A program made the position numbers and the translations under genes. This document shows, one piece after another, positions 41,206 through 50,777 of a stretch of DNA of 64,000 nucleotides (position 1 is its first letter; the number at the start of each line of letters is the position of its first letter). The notes under the pieces were generated by a model that was not told the DNA's origin, did no database searches, and was given only the letters and a program-made list of their open reading frames with translations. The stretch lies in assembly GCA_035772405.1 (NCBI GenBank), contig JAYKKM010000428.1, positions 1,773,001-1,837,000 on the forward strand. Direction: 5' to 3'. The DNA comes from Chrysogorgia sp. JL179-B06 (lineage: Eukaryota; Cnidaria; Anthozoa; Scleralcyonacea; Chrysogorgiidae).

Positions 41206-41217
41206 ATATATAGTATA
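41206..41217 (+). promoter_or_regulatory. Start-proximal AT motif
   Basis: ATATATAGTATA lies 9 bp before the ATG at 41227. Confidence 0.4.
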
Positions 41218-41226
41218 CTAACTTAG

Positions 41227-41853
41227 ATGGTTGACGAACGTACAATGAGAATGTTCTATGCTGGGTATACATTGGATGAGATTGAGACATCAAAAAAGTG
41301 GAGTGGTACTACATTAGGGTACACATTGGACGAGATCAAGCATGTAATTAAGGACGCAACACCAAAAAAGTGGCACGACACCACATACTGTTACGAGTGT
41401 AGTAACCACAGAACCCAAATCGAAGATGGTGTATTTAGTTGTAACAAGTGTGGAGAGACTACCTACGGACGCGTGAGAAACTTTGTACCTAACATTTGGA
41501 TGTACAAGAAATCGGCTCATAGTTATAGTAAGTGGTTAGAGAGAATGTTGACTGGACTAGTTAACGAGAGTGACATACCAACAGTTGTCAGTGATTTTAT
41601 AGAGATAATATGGTCTCTTAAAAGAAACAAGTTGATTGTCAAGAATATATCGAAATATATTTTCTATGTCATAAGAATATGCTCTAGAAGAGGTATAGAG
41701 TTTAGAGGTAGTCTTAACGACCTCAAACCTGGTAAGGTCAAGGTGCGATTCGAGTATAACCTGTATAGTGTAGTATACAAGGATCTAGGTTGGGATGGGA
41801 GAGGAGATCCATACTACAACGAGTGGGTAAATAAAATATATAGTAATGTATAA
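41227..41853 (+). CDS. Zinc-ribbon protein resembling viral late transcription factor (VLTF3-like)
   Basis: 208 residues. The N-terminus has a repeated GYTLDEI motif (about 13-19 and 31-37), as if a small helical unit was duplicated. A zinc ribbon follows: C55-x2-C58 in YCYECSN and C72-x2-C75 in FSCNKCGETT. The C-terminal 120 residues are helical, with YKKSAHSYSKWLERMLTGLV, IPTVVSDFIEIIWSLKRNKL and ISKYIFYVIRICSRRGIEFR. A Cys4 ribbon followed by Y.R..H...WL and IP..V..FI pattern resembles VLTF3-type late transcription factors of poxviruses and relatives. This is pattern recognition only. If right, it could read the start-proximal motif found across the element. Confidence 0.65.
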   Translation: MVDERTMRMFYAGYTLDEIETSKKWSGTTLGYTLDEIKHVIKDATPKKWHDTTYCYECSNHRTQIEDGVFSCNKCGETTYGRVRNFVPNIWMYKKSAHSYSKWLERMLTGLVNESDIPTVVSDFIEIIWSLKRNKLIVKNISKYIFYVIRICSRRGIEFRGSLNDLKPGKVKVRFEYNLYSVVYKDLGWDGRGDPYYNEWVNKIYSNV

Positions 41854-42032
41854 TGGCAAGACCAAAAATTTACAAAACCAAAGAAGAAGCTTTAATAGCA
41901 GCCAGAGCGCAAACCAAAGAGTGGATGAGAACTCATAAGTGGGTGTGTGAGACATGCGACCAGTCATACCACGTGACCTCTAAATATAAACACATCAAGA
42001 CTAAAAAACATTTTAGGAATCTAAACAGCTAG
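41853..42032 (+). CDS. Small C2H2 zinc-finger protein
   Basis: 59 residues, with an ATG overlapping the preceding stop (TAATG at 41851-41855). A basic N-terminus (MARPKIYKTKEEALIAARAQ) is followed by one finger, C-x2-C-x11-H-x5-H, in WVCETCDQSYHVTSKYKHIK and the next residues. Its TAG (42030-42032) overlaps the polymerase stop on the other strand within CTAG, so the two genes converge with shared bases. Possible DNA-binding factor. Accepted on context and motif. Confidence 0.7.
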   Translation: MARPKIYKTKEEALIAARAQTKEWMRTHKWVCETCDQSYHVTSKYKHIKTKKHFRNLNS

Positions 42033-45000
42033 TTCTGAACTATTTTGTAATGTCCATACGCATAGCTAGACACACCGTCTGGTAGTATATGTCGCTTGTC
42101 GTCAAAGCAACTTAAGGATATCTTATTTATCTCATAGCTTCCTAGTTGGTGGCTCTTGCTGCGAATAGTTTTAATTATGTGAGACATTTGCTCACCATTT
42201 GTCAGGACACTTTTATAGTTGTCGTGTCTTATATTGTTTCTAATGGTACTCTTCTTAATACCCTTAGCAGTCTTCCCACCTTTTCCGTCCTCTTTTATGT
42301 AGCTATACATTTTCGACCTTAAACCAACGAATTCAACGATTGGGACTCCTAATGTCTCATCCTTCATTTTACCAATAACCTTCTTGTTAGTTGGGTCGAA
42401 GTAAGGAGATGACTTATCATATCCACTAAAGTCAAACACTTCTTTGTTAGCGTACATATCTTTGTACACATCCTCCGTCTTGATCTCGTACATTAGACTA
42501 TCTGTGTCTGTGAATAGTAATTTAGCTTTGTTGTCATACTCCTTTTTGATGTTATTGTAGTGGAAGTCGTACATCAATGTCTTTGATAGGTCTAGAATAC
42601 ACATACCTACGTATGCTGGTCTATTTAGAGTTAGTATCTCTTTGATCTTGTGAACTGCTACCAAGTTATTGTCAAATATCTTACTGCTCACAAAGGTTGG
42701 TTTTGACGTTAGTTTCTTCAGTTTTTCCTTGTCTGTTACTAACTCCACGTTCACACGCTTTCGTAGATTCTCCATAGTCTTTCCGAATACACTATTATTC
42801 ATGAGCTTGAAGAAATCCTTCTCAAAGTCGTTCTTCGCTTGGGTCCTCTTGTCTGTATTAAAGTCGATATATTGCTTGAGCCATGGTGACTGATCGAACT
42901 GAAGTACTCTATGTATCTTCTTAACCTTCATTCCCAAACTCTTGTATAATTGTAGGTTTCTATAATGAACGACGTACTTACTCTTATCGCTTAGGTTAGG
43001 TATAAGTTTTGCAACCTCTCCAACAGATATCTTAAACTTGTTTTGGATTGTCTTACAATAGTTTGACAACATATCACTACTTACTTTCATCCTCTCAGGG
43101 GCTAAAGGATAGTCGTTGTGAAGATCGTGCAACTCCTCTGGATACTCTAAATCAACCTCGAGTATCAAACCTTTGTCTGATTCGTTGTTATATTTGTCTA
43201 GATTGTTGATGTCAAAACCCTCGACCCACTCAAACCCACCAGTTGGTAGACACATAGCCCAACCGTAAAGGTTATTCGCATCTAGGTATACGATGTGTTT
43301 CGATGGTTTACTACTATCATATCCCTTCATGTATTTGTTATTAGCTTCTCCGTGCCTATGTGTTATGCAGGAGACACCACCCCGCATTCCTTTCTCGATG
43401 AACTGAAACATATCAATGTTAGTCATTAACTTTAGTTCCACTCCTGTCATCTTTAGAGCAGCGTCCCACGATAGTCCAGGTGATGTGAAGTAATGACAAG
43501 GATCTAACTGGTAGTACTGTTTACACGTTCTTCTAAAGTTCTCGAACACGTCAGCCAGTAGTAACACGTCAGACTTTAGGTATAGGTCGTGGTACTCACC
43601 CATATTCTCCACACCCATTGTCTTCCACACTTCTTGAGCGTGCTCGTAGTCTGTGTCTGACACATGCTCGTCGTTTAGGATGCTGTAGAAACTCTCCTTT
43701 GATGGCAACTCAAGTTCGTTAAACTTATCAAAACTATCCATATAGTCATATGGGTACACACCTTTTCGCGACACCAACTCTAGCTCCTCGCCTTGAAATA
43801 GTTCAGACGTATACTTGAGACATTCCTTTGGTAGGTTGTTCACCAGGTTGGCTAGACTAGAGCTCATGAATTGGAAACTATCTAGAAACACTAGATGTTT
43901 ACCTAACATGAATGCCATATATTTCTCCATATTATTTGGTATGACGTTGATTTTCTGACCTATCTTGCCTATCTCTTGCATTATGAAGTGACTATCGTAC
44001 CCTCTTAGATTATGGAATATGACAGGTATCTTATCAGTCAGTCTATAGTTCCTATTACATAACTGATGTGCCGAACCTCTATACTTACCAGTGACATGAC
44101 AATGATCTCTAACTCTCACTTGTCCCCTTTTGTATTCTCTATCACAAATATGACATTTAGTCGCTTCCTTGAAGTTAACCTTGTCAGCTATGGTCATCAC
44201 CATGTCCTTATTAAAATGCTCCTTTCTGACTTTCTTGCAGTATTTAACCTCCTCTAGCATCTTTTTCATGAACTTCCTAACTGCGTTCTTACCTCGAAAC
44301 ATCTCTACTGGTTTACTATATTTATCATCGTAACAGCATACTACTTTGTACCCGTACCCACAGTCCGTGTGTCTTTGGTACTCACTAGTGTACGATCCTG
44401 TAAGTGGTTTCACGTTGTCGACCTTCTCTGTGATAGCCTCGAAGTCTGCGTATATCACGAATGGTACCTCTAATTGTTTGTGATAATTTACGTACTCAAG
44501 AGTACTGTCTTCTTCATCTGGCATCTTGATCGCTTGCTTACCATTTACCACCATACAAACCTCCTTATGATTCTCTAGAATCTCATTGGTAGTAAAACAA
44601 TGAAGACAGTACCTACAGAAATTCTTACGACACTTGTGATTAGACTGACCACACATAAACCTACCAAAGTCTTTGATGTACACGTAGTGTCGTTTAACAC
44701 CATTCGTTATTAGCAGCAGGTCCATATGATCCTCACACTTCTCCTCAGAAACGTAGATAGGGAATGGCTGCTTATCCTCATACCCAAACACGCTGATGCT
44801 AATACCATTCTGCCTCTCAATCTTTTTGTACTGTTTCGTATCCACTGGAAATCTCACTCCTTCGTAATTGACAGAACCTACGTTCTTCTTGTGCTTCGAC
44901 ACTCTCTGCGGATTCTTTCCTACAGGACACTTGTGCAACACGTGACACCACATAAAACACTTGTCATCTTCATTCTTTATATTAATCAAACCTTTCGACG

Positions 45001-46159
45001 CGTTCCTCAACTCTTCCGGTAGCTCAATATAACTCGATCCTTTAAGAGGCTTATACACTACAACATTAATATAGTGATCATTAATACTATCTACAACCCA
45101 CCCAGACCCTTCTGACAACCACACAGCTATACGATTCACTATCTCCTCACTAGCTTGCTTCGTAGTCCCACTAATATCAACACTATTAGTCACTGTTTTG
45201 ACCACACTATTGAAGAAGGCTGTCTTAAACATAGACTCTCCATCACCAATTTGTTTCTCTAGAGTCACTTTCAATGTCTCAGAAAACTTTAAACCTTTCA
45301 GTTTCTCTAACTCTTTCTGTAAAGTTGAGCCCACTACTCCTCTAGTCTTGACTAGTTGTTTTAGTGAATCCTTATTGTCGATCACCTTAACACTATACGA
45401 CTTGGTGTACCCTTTTAGAGCAACTCTCCTTTGCACTACAGTAGGACGTTTCATCTTAGCAATAAGACTAGTGACTCTCTTGTACTCTTTGTCTGAGGCC
45501 TCCTGACTTAGTCGTGACCTCCTCACATACCGTCTAAGATCGTGTCTAGCCTTTCGAACTTCTCTGACCTCCCTAACTCTGGTGACTCTACTAATAACGT
45601 TCTCTCTAGATCCTCTCCTAATAAGATCCATCCACTTATACCCCAATGCTTTAACATCAGCTAGATAGCCAGACATCCTCTCTAGAAAACTCATCTTAAT
45701 ATTCGGTATAACTAAATTACCAGAACCTATAGCAGGATCACGTGCACCACCACTCGATAGTGTACCACTACGAGCGACATTACCACCCATAATAGGGTTA
45801 CGTTTACGTTCAGACTTTTTCATACGAGTCGTTTTATTATTTAATATAGCTAAGTCCTTAGACCTTTTTGAATCATGAGCCCCACTCAACTCATGACTCG
45901 AAATAAATCCCATATCAGGATCATGTGTAATATTGCTTGACATAGTCTTGTTACGAGCGACATCCTCACCCACAGCAGCCCCACGTCTAGACACCTCACT
46001 CTGTAGCCTACTAGCTGACACATGTCTAATAGACTCCAAACCATGCGACATATTGTCTATTAGTAGTCTCGAAAGTGGTGGTAACAGCACACTTTCTCCA
46101 TTTGAATGTCTCAACTTCTCTGGAGAACTAAGCACTTTTTCCGTTTTTGGATTCCACAT
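42029..46159 (-). CDS. Protein-primed DNA polymerase B of the Polinton
   Basis: 1376 residues from the ATG at 46159; an open extension to 46189 begins with TTG and lacks ATG. About 560 N-terminal residues are basic and poorly conserved. A zinc-binding stretch (C510-C535) precedes the exonuclease: ADFEA near 571, HNLRGYDSHF near 716, YLKSDVLLLAD near 860. An HNH/endonuclease-VII-like motif, CHICDREYKRGQVRVRDHCH, lies at about 669-688. The polymerase has MRGGV near 925, DANNLYGWAM near 960 (motif A), KLMNNSVFGKT near 1118 (motif B) and FTDTDSLMY near 1216 (motif C). All catalytic aspartates are present. It replicates the element from its ends with a protein primer. The first codons are encoded inside the right-end palindrome. 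It is intact. Confidence 0.97.
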   Translation of the reverse strand: MWNPKTEKVLSSPEKLRHSNGESVLLPPLSRLLIDNMSHGLESIRHVSASRLQSEVSRRGAAVGEDVARNKTMSSNITHDPDMGFISSHELSGAHDSKRSKDLAILNNKTTRMKKSERKRNPIMGGNVARSGTLSSGGARDPAIGSGNLVIPNIKMSFLERMSGYLADVKALGYKWMDLIRRGSRENVISRVTRVREVREVRKARHDLRRYVRRSRLSQEASDKEYKRVTSLIAKMKRPTVVQRRVALKGYTKSYSVKVIDNKDSLKQLVKTRGVVGSTLQKELEKLKGLKFSETLKVTLEKQIGDGESMFKTAFFNSVVKTVTNSVDISGTTKQASEEIVNRIAVWLSEGSGWVVDSINDHYINVVVYKPLKGSSYIELPEELRNASKGLINIKNEDDKCFMWCHVLHKCPVGKNPQRVSKHKKNVGSVNYEGVRFPVDTKQYKKIERQNGISISVFGYEDKQPFPIYVSEEKCEDHMDLLLITNGVKRHYVYIKDFGRFMCGQSNHKCRKNFCRYCLHCFTTNEILENHKEVCMVVNGKQAIKMPDEEDSTLEYVNYHKQLEVPFVIYADFEAITEKVDNVKPLTGSYTSEYQRHTDCGYGYKVVCCYDDKYSKPVEMFRGKNAVRKFMKKMLEEVKYCKKVRKEHFNKDMVMTIADKVNFKEATKCHICDREYKRGQVRVRDHCHVTGKYRGSAHQLCNRNYRLTDKIPVIFHNLRGYDSHFIMQEIGKIGQKINVIPNNMEKYMAFMLGKHLVFLDSFQFMSSSLANLVNNLPKECLKYTSELFQGEELELVSRKGVYPYDYMDSFDKFNELELPSKESFYSILNDEHVSDTDYEHAQEVWKTMGVENMGEYHDLYLKSDVLLLADVFENFRRTCKQYYQLDPCHYFTSPGLSWDAALKMTGVELKLMTNIDMFQFIEKGMRGGVSCITHRHGEANNKYMKGYDSSKPSKHIVYLDANNLYGWAMCLPTGGFEWVEGFDINNLDKYNNESDKGLILEVDLEYPEELHDLHNDYPLAPERMKVSSDMLSNYCKTIQNKFKISVGEVAKLIPNLSDKSKYVVHYRNLQLYKSLGMKVKKIHRVLQFDQSPWLKQYIDFNTDKRTQAKNDFEKDFFKLMNNSVFGKTMENLRKRVNVELVTDKEKLKKLTSKPTFVSSKIFDNNLVAVHKIKEILTLNRPAYVGMCILDLSKTLMYDFHYNNIKKEYDNKAKLLFTDTDSLMYEIKTEDVYKDMYANKEVFDFSGYDKSSPYFDPTNKKVIGKMKDETLGVPIVEFVGLRSKMYSYIKEDGKGGKTAKGIKKSTIRNNIRHDNYKSVLTNGEQMSHIIKTIRSKSHQLGSYEINKISLSCFDDKRHILPDGVSSYAYGHYKIVQN

Positions 46160-46279
46160 ATTTGCTCGAAAATTATATGTGGAATCCAAAAACGGAAAAA
46201 GTGCCTAGTTCCCCAGAGAAAAAAGTTGAGACATGAAAAATGGAAAAAGTGTGTTGGTAGCCCCACTTTCTATACTACT
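46062..46279. repeat. Right Polinton terminus: 218-bp palindrome
   Basis: The inner arm starts AGTAGTCTCGAAAGTGG and the outer end is CCACTTTCTATACTACT. The two arms, about 100 bp each, pair over nearly their full length around a 13-nt centre (46162-46174). The innermost 20 bases (46141-46160 and 46176-46195) are exact complements. The inner arm matches the left inner arm, and the outer end matches the left outer end. Confidence 0.9.
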
Positions 46280-46285
46280 CTTAGG
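46280..46285. repeat. Polinton target site duplication, right
   Basis: CTTAGG directly follows the CT-3' terminus and copies 29849-29854. Confidence 0.92.
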
Positions 46286-48866
46286 TAATGAGAACCACAT
46301 TGATGCCCTAGATCTGTAATCGTGGCAGACTGTGCGGACGAGGATTAGAATAATGTGCGCATTTAGCCAACGGCTATAATGCGTATAGTATATGTCAACG
46401 ACGGGTTGGACATGCAGTGTAGACTGAATAAGAATTATGAATAAAATATAGAGAAAGAGAAATGATGCGTATAATTGTATAGTGCATCGAATATCATGGT
46501 ACACAACCCTATGTTTATTCTGCCCTTCAATTTTACTCTCTAAAAGAGCGATGGCATTACCGAGTTGAACAATTAAAGATTTGGCGCCAAATACTTCGTC
46601 CAGGCCAAGCGAGTTGACCGTCGAACGAATTTTGTCGAATACTTTCGACTGTAGCACATATCATTAATTGTGCGCTGCCTCAGCGCAAGCACTAGCGTGG
46701 CAAACGAGGAAACAATATGCACTTCTGCCACAGCTTTCTTAACTCCAGCGTAAAAACAATGGAAAGATACTGGTTTACCTTCTTTGTCTCGAATATCACA
46801 GCCACTTATATACAGGACTCTTAGTTATGATGCCGCTCTGAGACAGTTATTCGATCCAGGAAGAGAGTAATTGTATGTGTACCAAATTTTACCGGGATCC
46901 AAGCAGTGAGAGAAAACGCGATAGTACATGTTGAATTAACCTGTCATACTATACCGCCAACAACCTCGGCACAGCGCAACAATTCAATATTTGGCGCGCA
47001 AACCTTATTTTATATAGCTAAGTTTACGTGATGACAACTAATACAAAAGCAGGTTGAATAATATTAACATTTTAGATCAGGGCCAGGTTTTATTACAACT
47101 AAAGTTGTTACCGTAATCGTTTTACCACTGTCAACGCTACCACCAGGTGGTGACCAATCGCTATAGTTACTACACCTTGAGCCTTAATCCTTTCGCACCT
47201 AGTGCAGCTCCTCATGCCAATATGGTGGCTATGACGTCACGTGTAAACGCTCCATATAAATAAATAAGTCACCCAAATATAGTGTGGGTGACGACGTAAC
47301 GATGTCAACTTCTATTTTTATTATTGACATATATTAAGTCACCCACACTATATAGACCTCTTTCATAATGGCTACCATTTTAAATATTCTTTTATGTGCA
47401 TATAAATTAGCCTTTACAACCTCGTTAGGAAGCAAAGATTCGTTTAAATTGCTGACACACAAACGAGGTCTATATATATCGCGCGCGTACACATCGTCCG
47501 AAATGTCGTCCATGAATGTACTACTCTTACTTTTCGACACATTGATGTTCTCTTATTTCTCTTTTTCATATTATATATTCATATTATATTTTTGAGAACT
47601 TAGCAGCTTTCATATTTTTTCTTGTTATCGACACAATCACGACTACAGCACATAGCGACTACAAACTTCCACGTAGCGCCAAACGCTATGTAAACGCATT
47701 ATTTAACATTATGATTTTGATAAAAAGATAGGTGATGGGACCTGCACCGGTGTTAAATATGGTAATAAGTAGGATGTTTTGACAATCGACTGGAGTAAAT
47801 TCAGATACGGCATGGGGCTCTGAGTTGGATGACGTGTTTTACAATTAAAAACGGGTGACGTAATTTGACGCTTAAAAACGGGTGTTCCCATTTGGATACG
47901 AAATACATGTATGTGGCGTGTACCAACAGTAGGAGTAGATAGCGTACTATGTGAATAGTGTGAGATTTTGTGTAATATATGGGTGGGTAATGAGACCTAC
48001 ATCGGTGTTGAATTTTGTAAATAGTGGGCAACCAGTATATTTGAGCATATTAACGGATATCAAAATAATTATATTATGTGGATAACACTGATGATTGACA
48101 TGAACAATGTGTAGGTGAAAATGGAGTCGAAGGGCGGTGGTGTGTTTGCGAATGGAGAAACTGGGATATACTGCCCGCGGTACATCAAAGAAAACCGACT
48201 CGATCATAAACTAACAATTGATAAATGGGTGGTGGTTATTTCGAAGGTATTCTTACTCTAGAATACGTGGAAGTTATTCTTGTTATTCTGTCCTTGGAAA
48301 CAGATCGGCTGAATTAATTAACTTTCCAAATATTTCGCAACAAGAATAACTATAACCAGTTCTTATTCCGGATTGCAGAGAGCATTTTCCATGTGTTTCC
48401 ATTGAATTATATAAAGACATGAATGGAAGTGTTTGAAGGCGATGGAGTGGATCATGATTTTGCCATGATTTTGCTCCGAACAATCCACGTTATCCTTTTT
48501 GTGTGGTTGGTTCTTCGCGGGATTCGTCATACTGAGGAAAACCTAGTGCAGGCCTTGTTACGTACCGCAACGGATCAACTTCGACCACCTTATTTTTCTC
48601 AAACACGTCGTTTGATATTTGAGCATTGATATTTTAGTTTTAAGTCAGCACTTACGACTTTTCTTTTTTAAAATTAATAGTTTTTCGTTCATAGTGCATG
48701 GTAATATATGTAGTAGGCTTTATCTTATAATGAAACTGTAATTTGTTTTATAAGTAACATTTAGAATATGTTGAGCATTGAGACTATTGCATAATGCTCC
48801 TAATACGTCTTTATTATTATTATTATTATCATTCAAGGTTTAACCTACTATTTGTTCAACATGAAC
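46286..48866. other. CFAP210 last intron, right flank of the Polinton
   Basis: No exon is recognised. A short foldback containing AGTCACCCA..TATAGTGTGGGTGAC lies near 47260-47345, and motifs such as ATGGTGGCTATGACGTCACG are shared with about 28900 and 52830-52890, indicating dispersed MITE copies. The open frame crossing the Polinton border (46205-46657) is fortuitous. Confidence 0.55.
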
Positions 48867-48929
48867 TGTTTGCAATCTTTTGGTGTAATCTCGCTGCTTC
48901 ATGTTCTTCGCTTCTTGTTCTATTCGGTA
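48867..48929 (-). CDS. CFAP210: CFAP210-like penultimate exon
   Basis: 63 nt, 21 codons (YRIEQEAKNMKQRDYTKRLQ), phase 0 at both ends. Acceptor TTTTAG, donor GTTCAT. A coiled-coil segment; the next exon is 23.9 kb downstream. Confidence 0.75.
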
Positions 48930-49091
48930 CTAAAACGAACAGAAAATCCTGATAATATAAATTATTTTAATGATATAATGAATTATATTTTAATAATAAA
49001 TATAAATATATTTTAATGATATAATGAATTATATATATAATATAAATATACATAATAAATACTTTGAAGCAACTATCCATAAAAAACTTAC

Positions 49092-49175
49092 ATTGGCGTC
49101 AGATTCAACTCGAAGTTTTAGCAACTCTCGATCACTATCACGTTCTTCTGTTAATATCCTATCTTTTTCTTGCAT
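49092..49175 (-). CDS. CFAP210: CFAP210-like exon
   Basis: 84 nt, 28 codons starting MQEKDRILTEERDSDRELLK, phase 0. Acceptor TTATTCAG, donor GTAAGT. Highly charged helix typical of the trichohyalin-plectin-homology domain. Confidence 0.8.
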
Positions 49176-50301
49176 CTGAATAATAATAAAACAACGTAAA
49201 ACAAGGATATTGAATATATACTACCATAGATATTGAGTTTTACTACTGATTTTTCATCTTGTCTTCCTCAATTGCCTTTTTCTGGTATCTCATTTCTTCA
49301 CTTATTGTATCTGGGATCAGTATTTCTACATGCTCGTGTATGTCATTTAATAATTGCTATAATACTCGCCTGCACTTTCAGAATTGAGTGGAAGATGTCA
49401 CAGAACGACAATCGTATAAATAGGAAATATGCCGCGAAGTATAAAGGTACGTTTACACACTGCGTTTAATTGGGCCAATTTATGGTTTAGATGCATGGTA
49501 GGTAAGGAGAAAGGAAGAGTAAGGATCAGGGTTTCTTTCAGGGGCTTGAAGGGGGCATTTGCCCACCTTGAAAAATATTTGCCCCCCTTGTAAATTTGAG
49601 ACCCCAATTTTAAAATAGAGATGAGCCGATTACGAAAATAGCCGATTATACTGAAGCCAATTATTTGGAGGCCGACTGCCGATTATCGATATTATTCTGG
49701 TTACCAGTCTCCACGCAGTGTCGCAATGTTTTATGGATTGATAGGGACAAACAACATTTTCAAAATATAACAGAAATGGCTCGTGGTGATCATTGTGGAA
49801 GTTTTGGTTGTTTAAACGATCGGAAATACCCCAAAAAGCAATAGCCCCGCGTACAAATTACGTCAAGATTCATGTTTGTCTGTATTTGTCATTAATTCTT
49901 GCTTTAAAATAACAGAAAAATGGATATGTGGCAACATGTCACACAAAAAATCATCCAGTTTGACAAAAATTGAAATGTATGTGGATTAAAAATCATCACC
50001 TTTATATAAGACTGGGACGAGCTGGACAGCTGGATTTCATTGTGAAATAAAGACTATCGTGTTCATGCTTATGAATTTACGGATTTGCGGCGCGTAAGCA
50101 CCTTTCAAAAGGATCTGTTTTTGTTTGGTCTTTATTTTTGGTTAGGGTTAGGGGTTAGATACGGTTAGGATTAAGGTTAGGATCAAGGTTAGGTTAGGTT
50201 TATTATTGGGATTAGGGTTAGACTAGTTTTTGAGAATGAGAAGGTCCTTTTGAGTCATCCCTTTTAGCCTTCACCGAGCTAATGGTGTAAACGAGCCTCA
50301 C

Positions 50302-50494
50302 CATATCAATTCTGTGTTCATGAATGGATTTTCTCGCCACAAGTTCCTTTTGTTGTTTGCCAGCTTCTTCCTTTTCTCGTTTCGTTTCTCTTTCCGCAAC
50401 AGCCTTTGCAATTCGATCGTCTTCATCGTCAACTTTTTGTTGCATCTCCACAGCAAGTTTACTGCGCATGTTTTCTGTATGGTCTTGAAATGCC
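50302..50494 (-). CDS. CFAP210: CFAP210-like exon, core of TPH domain
   Basis: 193 nt: one base completes a lysine codon, then 64 codons including AFQDHTENMRSKLAVEMQQK, DRIAKAVAERETKREKEE and KSIHEHRIDM. The I.KA..E...KREKEE and KSI.EHR motifs are typical of trichohyalin-plectin-homology ciliary proteins. Acceptor CTACAG, donor GTGAGG. Confidence 0.85.
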
Positions 50495-50721
50495 CTGTAG
50501 CGAGAGATTTGATAAAGTTAATAACTTTATTAATGTTAAGAATTTGTAACTCGTTAAGTTGTTGCTTTACAAGCTGTAATAAAGTAAATATTGAAAACTA
50601 CGGTGGTTCTGAAGGGACATAAAAAAACCTCGCTACTTTATTACAACCGCGACTTTTATGGCGACTTTTAAGTGACCTCGTGCTAACCTTATTCTTGCAA
50701 TTGAGTCTATCTAGTGGCGAC

Positions 50722-50733
50722 CAGGGCCGTAGC

Positions 50734-50777
<44 letters not shown>

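Larger units (their letters stand above)
29855..46279. mobile_element. Complete Polinton/Maverick (virus-like DNA transposon), 16,425 bp
   Basis: The boundaries are set by an exact inverted terminal match of 25 bp beginning AGTAGTATAGAAAGTGGGG and by the 6-bp duplication CTTAGG. It encodes the diagnostic Polinton set: protein-primed DNA polymerase B, RVE integrase, FtsK/HerA-type packaging ATPase, double-jelly-roll major capsid and single-jelly-roll minor capsid. About a dozen further small genes are present. Transcription units: minus 29974-35875, plus 35916-42032, minus 42029-46159. Three genes carry one frame break each. It is inserted in the last intron of the CFAP210 gene. A recognisable adenovirus-type protease is not seen. 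The host intron is on the minus strand, so polymerase and left-block genes run with it and the plus block against it. Confidence 0.96.

Noticed and set aside
45198..46208. Plus-strand frames opposite the polymerase N-terminal region
   Set aside because: Antisense shadows; the end part also reflects the palindrome.
46205..46657. 150-codon minus-strand frame crossing the Polinton right border
   Set aside because: It spans the insertion junction and the terminal repeat, shows no domain, and starts in flanking intron DNA.
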